From Deltaproteobacteria bacterium (GTDB taxonomy: Bacteria; Desulfobacterota; Desulfarculia; Adiutricales; Adiutricaceae), in contig JAISFS010000137.1 of the NCBI GenBank assembly GCA_031263485.1, positions 1 through 53,470 on the forward strand: a DNA stretch of 53,470 nucleotides, read 5' to 3'. Below are positions 48,496 through 53,470 of this stretch, one piece after another; positions within the stretch are counted from its first letter, which is position 1; each line of letters begins with the position of its first letter. Under the pieces are notes generated by a model, which was given only the letters and a program-made list of their open reading frames with translations, was not told the DNA's origin and made no database searches. Made by a program: the position numbers and the translations under genes.

Positions 48496-49779
48496 ATGTC
48501 AGTCAAACAGCTTATCAAGAGGCACATCTTCATAATCATCCCGGTCGTGATAGTCGGCCTGGCGGCGGCGGCAATCGTGATCCCGATGCTCGTCCCCCAG
48601 CCCGCGCGGGTGATGCCGCCTGCGGCGGTGGTCCTCCACGTGGTCGCCGAGACGCCGGTCAAGGACGCCTGGGAGGTCATCGGCTTCACCGCCGCCTCCC
48701 GCAAGGTGGACCTGGTGGCCAGGGTCTCGGGGTTCCTGGCGGAGAAGCCCTACAAGGAAGGCGGGGCGGTGAACGCGGGGGATGTCCTCTTCTCGATCGA
48801 GCCTGAACAGTACAGCGCCGCGCTGGAGGCGGCGCGGGGCAACCTCCTGTCGGCCGAGGCGCGCCGCGACCAGGCCCAGACCTCGTTCCAGCGGACCTCC
48901 GATCTGTATGCCAAGAGGACCTCCCCCAAGGCGGACTTCGACGACGCCAAGGCCGCGCTGGATGTTGCCGAGGCGGGCGTCATCTCCGCCGGCGCCTCCT
49001 ACCGGCTGGCCGCGCTGGATCTGGATTACGCGACCGTGCGCGCCCCCTTCGCCGGCTACGCCTCCGACTCCCCGTTCTCCGAAGGGGCCTTCGTGGGGCC
49101 GGGCTCCGGCGTGCTCGCCACGGTCGTGGCCTCCGACCCGCTCGAAGTGAGCTTCGGCGTGCCAGACCGGCTCATGGCGGCGCTCAAGAGCGATACCCCC
49201 GGCTCGGCGCTCCCCCGCGGCGGCATCGACGAGGTGGCGGTCAAGGTGCGCTCCGCCGGCGGGCAGGAATACCCGCTCACCGGATCGCTCAGCTACATCT
49301 CGCCTCTCGTGGACGAGTCGACCGGCACATACAAGGTGAAGGCCCTCATGCCCAATCCCGAAGGCTTTCTGGCCCCCGGCGAGACGCTCAAGGTCGTCCT
49401 CGAGGACGCCCACCCCCGCCCGGCGATCCTGGTGCCCAAGGGCTCGGTGCTGGTCTCCGCCGACTCGGGGAGCTACGTCTTCACCGTTGAGGAGCTCCCT
49501 GCGGGACAGGGCGGCGGCACGGTGGCCAAGAGGGTGGACATCAAGCGCGGCAACGAGTTCCCCGAGGGCATCGAGGTCCTGGAGGGCCTCAAGGCCGGCG
49601 ACAGGATCGTGGAGACGGGCATCATGAGCATGGGCGCCACCCTGCGCCCGGGCGCCCCGGTGCGGGTGGTGGAGAACTACGGCTCCGAGGCGGCTCCGGG
49701 CGGGACGCCTGGCGCGACGGCACCGGCCGGGGCGGCTTCCGGCGGGGGATCCGCCGCGCGGGGCGGGGAGGGCGCTTGA
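48496..49779 (+). CDS. RND efflux periplasmic adaptor subunit
   Basis: 427 residues from ATG 48,496 (MSVKQLIKRHIFIIIPVVIV), with AAGGTG just upstream; an in-frame upstream extension is rejected. One N-terminal hydrophobic segment acts as signal anchor. The lipoyl half-motif VDLVARVSGFLAEKPYKEGG is followed by VNAGDVLFSIEPEQYSAALE, a helical hairpin (about residues 105-180), the second lipoyl half DYATVRAPFAGYASDSPFSE, the beta-barrel region with VVASDPLEVSFGVPD, and a membrane-proximal domain. A Gly/Ala-rich tail of ~25 residues ends the protein. Adaptors of this family bridge the inner-membrane pump and a TolC-like duct. The stop is followed after three bases by the permease gene. Confidence 0.93.
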   Translation: MSVKQLIKRHIFIIIPVVIVGLAAAAIVIPMLVPQPARVMPPAAVVLHVVAETPVKDAWEVIGFTAASRKVDLVARVSGFLAEKPYKEGGAVNAGDVLFSIEPEQYSAALEAARGNLLSAEARRDQAQTSFQRTSDLYAKRTSPKADFDDAKAALDVAEAGVISAGASYRLAALDLDYATVRAPFAGYASDSPFSEGAFVGPGSGVLATVVASDPLEVSFGVPDRLMAALKSDTPGSALPRGGIDEVAVKVRSAGGQEYPLTGSLSYISPLVDESTGTYKVKALMPNPEGFLAPGETLKVVLEDAHPRPAILVPKGSVLVSADSGSYVFTVEELPAGQGGGTVAKRVDIKRGNEFPEGIEVLEGLKAGDRIVETGIMSMGATLRPGAPVRVVENYGSEAAPGGTPGATAPAGAASGGGSAARGGEGA

Positions 49780-49782
49780 CGG

Positions 49783-52700
49783 ATGCTCTCGAAGATCTTC
49801 ATAGACAGGCCGCGCTTCGCGGTCGTCATCTCGCTGGTCATCAGCATCGCGGGGCTCATGGCGCTCCTGCGGATTCCCGTCGCGCAGTTCCCCGACATCG
49901 TGCCCCCCCAGGTGCAGGTCGAGGCCTACTATCCCGGCGCCTCCGCTGAGACGGTCGAGAGCACGGTCGCGCAGAACATCGAGACCGCCGTGAACGGCGT
50001 CGAGCGCATGCTCTACTTCTCCAGCCAGTGCTCCAACAACGGCCGGTACACGCTTTCCATCACCTTCGAGGTCGGCTCCGATCCAGACCTCAACATGGTC
50101 AACGTCCAGAACAGGATGAAGCGGGCCGAGCCCCTGCTCCCCGGGGAGGTCACGCGCCAGGGCATCGAGGTCGAGAGCCGGACCTCGTCGTTCCTGAAGG
50201 CCTTCATGTTCTTCAGCCCGGACGGCACCGTCTCGCCCCTGGAGCTTTCCGACTGGGTCTACAACAACGTCGTGGACGTGTTCACCCGCATCCCCGGCGT
50301 CGGCGGCGTCAACTTCTTCGGAGCCACCTACAGCATGCGAGTCTGGCTGGATCCCGCGAAGATGGCCGGCATGGGGCTCTCCCCTTCCGACGTCGCCACC
50401 GCGTTGTCCCGGCAGAACATCCAGGCGGCCGTCGGCGAGGTGGGGGGGGCCCCAACGCTGGCCGACCAGGAGCTCCACTTCAACGTCACGGCCCAGGGGA
50501 GGCTTTCCACCGCCAGCGAGTTCGAGGACATCGTCCTGCGCACCGGCCCGGACGGCGGGATCCTGCGGCTGGGGGACGTGGCCCGGATCGAGCTTGACAC
50601 CGAGAACTACTCGCCCATGGGCACCTACCGCGGCCAGCAGTCCACGGGCATGATGCTCACCCAGCAGTCCGGCTCCAACGCGGTGGAGACCGCCAACAAC
50701 GTGACGGCGGCGATGGCCGATCTGGAGCTGAGGATGCCCCAGGGCATCTCCTACGTGGAGGTCTTCGACGCCACCCGCTTCGTGCGCGCCTCCATCGAGG
50801 AGGTCGCGAAGGCCATCGCCATCGCCATGGTGCTGGTCATCATGGTGGTCTACCTTTTCCTGGGAAGCTGGCGCACCACGCTCATCCCGATGTTCGCGGT
50901 GCCGGTCTCCCTCATAGGGACCTTCGCGGTGCTGGCGGTCGTGGGCTTCTCGGCCAACACGGTCTCGCTTCTGGCGCTCGTGCTGGCCGTGGGCATAGTC
51001 GTGGACGACGCCATCGTCGTGGTCGAGAACGTCGAGCGCGTCATGCGCGAGGAGAATCTGCCGCCCAAGGAGGCCGCGGTCAAGGCCATGGGGCAGATAA
51101 CGGGGGCCATCATCGCGATCGCCCTGGTGCTCCTCTCGGTCTTCGTGCCGGTGGCCTTCATCCCCGGCCTTTCGGGCAAGCTCTACCAGCAGTTCGCGGT
51201 GACCATCTCGGCCGCCATGCTCATCAGCTGCTTCAACGCGCTCACGCTTTCCCCCGCGCTGTGCGGGGTCCTCATGCGCCCCGCGACCTCCGAGCCCAAC
51301 TGGATCGTGAGGAAGTTCCAGGCCCTGGTCACGCGGAGCCGCAACGGCTACCACACGCTGGTGGTGACGCTCCTCAGGCGGAGCGCCTTCGGGCTGGTCG
51401 TGGCGGGCTTCTGCCTCCTGTCGTCCTACGGGATCATGAAGTTCACGCCCTCGGGATTCCTTCCCACCGAGGATATGGGCATGATCGTGGTCCAGGTGGG
51501 TCTCCCGGAGGGCACCTCGCTCAACAGGACCCGGGAGGTGCTCGACAAGGCGTCCGCCATCGCCCGTGAGATTCCCGGCGTGCAGAACCTCATGAGCGTG
51601 GTCGGCGTGAACGTCGTGAACTTCTCCATGCAGGACAACGCCGCCTTCATGTTCGTGGGGCTGGCGCCCTACGAGGAGCGCGAGGATCCCTCGCTTTCCG
51701 CGGACGCCGTGCAGGCGCAGCTGAACATGCGGCTCTCCACGATACTGGAGGCCACCTGCCAGGCCTTCTCGATGCCCCCCATAGTGGGCCTGGACTCCGT
51801 GGGCGGCTTCCAGTTCATCATCATGGACTTCTCGTCCCGGACCCCCTCGGAACTCTCGCAGGAGGCCCAGCGCTTCATCGGGGCCGCGATGTCGCAGCCC
51901 GGCCTCATGATGGCCATGACCTTCTTCAACGCCGACACCCCGGTCATGGAGATCGATCTCGACCGCGACAAGGCGCTGGCGCGGGGGGTCTCCATGGACC
52001 AGATCTTCAGCGCCCTCCAGCAGTACCTGGGAAGCTACTACGTGAACGACTTCAACTACCAGGGCCGCAGCTGGAAGGTGAAGGTCATGAGCGACTTCTC
52101 GGGCCGCCGCAACGCGGCGGATCTCGAATCCATCCACGTGAAGTCGGACGACGGCGCCATGGTGCCGCTCTCCGAGGTGCTCTCGGCCCGGCTGACCACC
52201 GGACCCCAGAACATCACCCGCTACAACAACAGCCGGTCGGTCACCATCATGGGCTCCACCTACCCCGGGCTGGGCACCGGGGTGGGCATCTCCGCCATGG
52301 AGAACGCGGCCCAATCGCTCCCCTCCGACATGGGCTACGAGTGGACGGGGTCCACCTACCAGGAGCAGGAGAGCGCGGGCCAGACGGTCTACCTGTTCGT
52401 CCTCTCGTTTACCTTCGCGTATCTGTTCCTGGTGGCCCTCTACGAGTCCTGGACCATCCCCCTGGGCGTCATCATCTCGGTCTCGGCCGCCATCTACGGG
52501 GCCATGATGGCGGTCAAGCTCACTGGCTTCTCCATGGGCCTCTACGTGCAGATAGGCATCGTGACGCTCATCGCCCTGGCCTCCAAGAACGCGATACTCA
52601 TAGTGGAGTTCGCCAAGGAGGCGCGGGCCGCCGGCAGCTCCATCAAGGACGCCGCCTCTACCGGATCGTATCTGAGGTTCCGCGCGGTCGTCATGACTTC

Positions 52701-53028
52701 GCTCGCCTTCCTGGCTGGGCTCCTTCCGCTGGTCTTCGCGACCGGCCCCGGCGCGGCGTCCCGCCAGAACGTCTCCACCGCGGTCTTCGGCGGCATGATA
52801 GCCGCCTGCACGGTGGGGCTCATCATCATCCCCCTGGTATACGCCATGTTCCAGAAGCTCAGGGAATTCTTCCACGAGCTGGCGGGCTCCCGGCTCTATG
52901 AAAGGACGATGCCCCCCGGCGGACCCGATCTCGCAAAGCCCGCCCCCGACGGCCCTTCCGGGGCCGTCCCTCCGAAAGGTCCCGCGGCCGGCCCGCCGCC
53001 TTCGGGACCCCCTCCCAAGAAGGCATAG
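49783..53028 (+). CDS. RND efflux permease (AcrB/HAE1 family)
   Basis: 1,081 residues, a proton-driven drug/solute transporter working as a trimer. N-terminal [20 protein letters not shown], then the pore and porter regions ([56 protein letters not shown]). TM4 carries the proton-relay pair Asp408-Asp409 ([20 protein letters not shown]), and TM10-TM11 carry [20 protein letters not shown] with the relay Lys. The duplicated architecture is complete and the length is usual (~1,030-1,080). The tail after TM12 is Pro/Gly-rich. The Shine-Dalgarno (GGGGAGGG) lies inside the adaptor gene's 3' end. No outer-membrane factor gene follows within the window; it may lie beyond or elsewhere. Confidence 0.95.
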   Translation: MLSKIFIDRPRFAVVISLVISIAGLMALLRIPVAQFPDIVPPQVQVEAYYPGASAETVESTVAQNIETAVNGVERMLYFSSQCSNNGRYTLSITFEVGSDPDLNMVNVQNRMKRAEPLLPGEVTRQGIEVESRTSSFLKAFMFFSPDGTVSPLELSDWVYNNVVDVFTRIPGVGGVNFFGATYSMRVWLDPAKMAGMGLSPSDVATALSRQNIQAAVGEVGGAPTLADQELHFNVTAQGRLSTASEFEDIVLRTGPDGGILRLGDVARIELDTENYSPMGTYRGQQSTGMMLTQQSGSNAVETANNVTAAMADLELRMPQGISYVEVFDATRFVRASIEEVAKAIAIAMVLVIMVVYLFLGSWRTTLIPMFAVPVSLIGTFAVLAVVGFSANTVSLLALVLAVGIVVDDAIVVVENVERVMREENLPPKEAAVKAMGQITGAIIAIALVLLSVFVPVAFIPGLSGKLYQQFAVTISAAMLISCFNALTLSPALCGVLMRPATSEPNWIVRKFQALVTRSRNGYHTLVVTLLRRSAFGLVVAGFCLLSSYGIMKFTPSGFLPTEDMGMIVVQVGLPEGTSLNRTREVLDKASAIAREIPGVQNLMSVVGVNVVNFSMQDNAAFMFVGLAPYEEREDPSLSADAVQAQLNMRLSTILEATCQAFSMPPIVGLDSVGGFQFIIMDFSSRTPSELSQEAQRFIGAAMSQPGLMMAMTFFNADTPVMEIDLDRDKALARGVSMDQIFSALQQYLGSYYVNDFNYQGRSWKVKVMSDFSGRRNAADLESIHVKSDDGAMVPLSEVLSARLTTGPQNITRYNNSRSVTIMGSTYPGLGTGVGISAMENAAQSLPSDMGYEWTGSTYQEQESAGQTVYLFVLSFTFAYLFLVALYESWTIPLGVIISVSAAIYGAMMAVKLTGFSMGLYVQIGIVTLIALASKNAILIVEFAKEARAAGSSIKDAASTGSYLRFRAVVMTSLAFLAGLLPLVFATGPGAASRQNVSTAVFGGMIAACTVGLIIIPLVYAMFQKLREFFHELAGSRLYERTMPPGGPDLAKPAPDGPSGAVPPKGPAAGPPPSGPPPKKA

Positions 53029-53470
53029 CTCAGCTCCGGGCAACGCCCCGCGCGTCCGGGCAGGGGCCGCCCCCCGCCGGGATTCCCGCCGGCTTTCGGG
53101 CTTTGCCTTCGGCCATACCGCCTGTCCGCTTCCGACCGGTACCCCGGGGACCGTCAAGGTCCCGGGGAACCGGTCGGTTCGTTTCGGCCCCGCCTCATCG
53201 TGCGACGGCCCGGGGACGCTGGCGAGCCCTGACAGGAAAGCCGCCGGACGCAGGTGGGGTCTGGATAGGACCTGCCCCGACCGGCCCTGAGCCTCCGACA
53301 GGGACCGGGGCCGGCAGGGTCCCAATGATATCGGCCAGGGCCGGGTCCCGCCTGGCTTAGAGGCCGGTCCGCTGAACCCTGTCGGTCAGGGACATCGGGA
53401 ACCTCGGGAAGGGATATGGCAGGCTTTCCTGACATCTCCAAGTTTCGGTGCCGACAGGCGGCCGTCTCTC
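53029..53470. other. Downstream flank of the RND operon
   Basis: GC-rich and without a recognisable gene. CCGCCGGG and CCCGCCGG can pair near 53,075-53,093, but no T tract follows. The expected outer-membrane channel gene is not found here. Confidence 0.4.

Noticed and set aside
48499..53325. A 1,608-codon minus-strand frame, the longest closed frame in the window
   Set aside because: It covers the RND adaptor and permease in antisense and is a His/Asp/Gly-rich composition artefact of GC-rich coding DNA.

Overview
The window is GC-rich chromosomal DNA from a diderm (Gram-negative), flagellated bacterium. Evidence for this is a C-terminal autotransporter barrel, a YbgF/CpoB-type periplasmic lipoprotein, an AcrAB-type RND pump, a BepA-like M48 protease and a FlgM anti-sigma factor. 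The gene complement would suit a deltaproteobacterial (Desulfobacterota-like), possibly gut-associated lineage. That is an inference only: no rRNA or taxonomic marker is present.

Layout. (1) 1-10,567, minus strand: one uninterrupted frame of more than 3,500 codons running off the left edge. It has a signal peptide, about 3,000 residues of Gly/Ala/Val-rich short repeats and an autotransporter beta-barrel, so it is a giant surface adhesin. (2) 10.8-13.4 kb: decayed DNA holding a frameshifted PIN-domain toxin, a relic of a TnpB RNA-guided nuclease gene and a MITE. (3) 13.5-20.3 kb: housekeeping genes (unknown gene plus flgM, cpoB/ybgF, a class A penicillin-binding protein, rdgB), separated by intergenic DNA with short tandem repeats. 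(4) 20.3-32.3 kb: an AT-richer island with three damaged paralogues of an AAA-ATPase-like / PD-(D/E)XK nuclease fusion protein, a segmental duplication and two kinds of MITE; most of the rest is unrecognisable. (5) 32.4-37.0 kb: gpmI (minus) and groES-groEL (plus), the latter behind a sigma-70 promoter with a half-degenerate CIRCE operator. (6) 37-43 kb: lineage-specific genes, namely a membrane coiled-coil protein, a large unknown acidic protein split at an 11-G homopolymer, and a PUA/EVE-like protein, with a dense minisatellite. (7) 43.8-47.1 kb, minus: an M48/TPR protease and a membrane-anchored NEW3-domain protein. (8) 47.7-53.0 kb: a candidate small RNA, then an RND adaptor-permease pair.

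The most unusual material is in region 4. The three ATPase/nuclease paralogues are mosaics: the third copy has an N-half like the first and a C-half like the second. Two of the three carry UGA at the very same junction codon between the ATPase and nuclease halves. The other main points are two families of short non-autonomous inverted-repeat elements (one with a perfect 6-bp target duplication), a TnpB relic, a possible slippage-controlled gene, and the giant repeat adhesin. No tRNA, rRNA or CRISPR array was recognised. All percentages and similarities mentioned are by eye, not computed.
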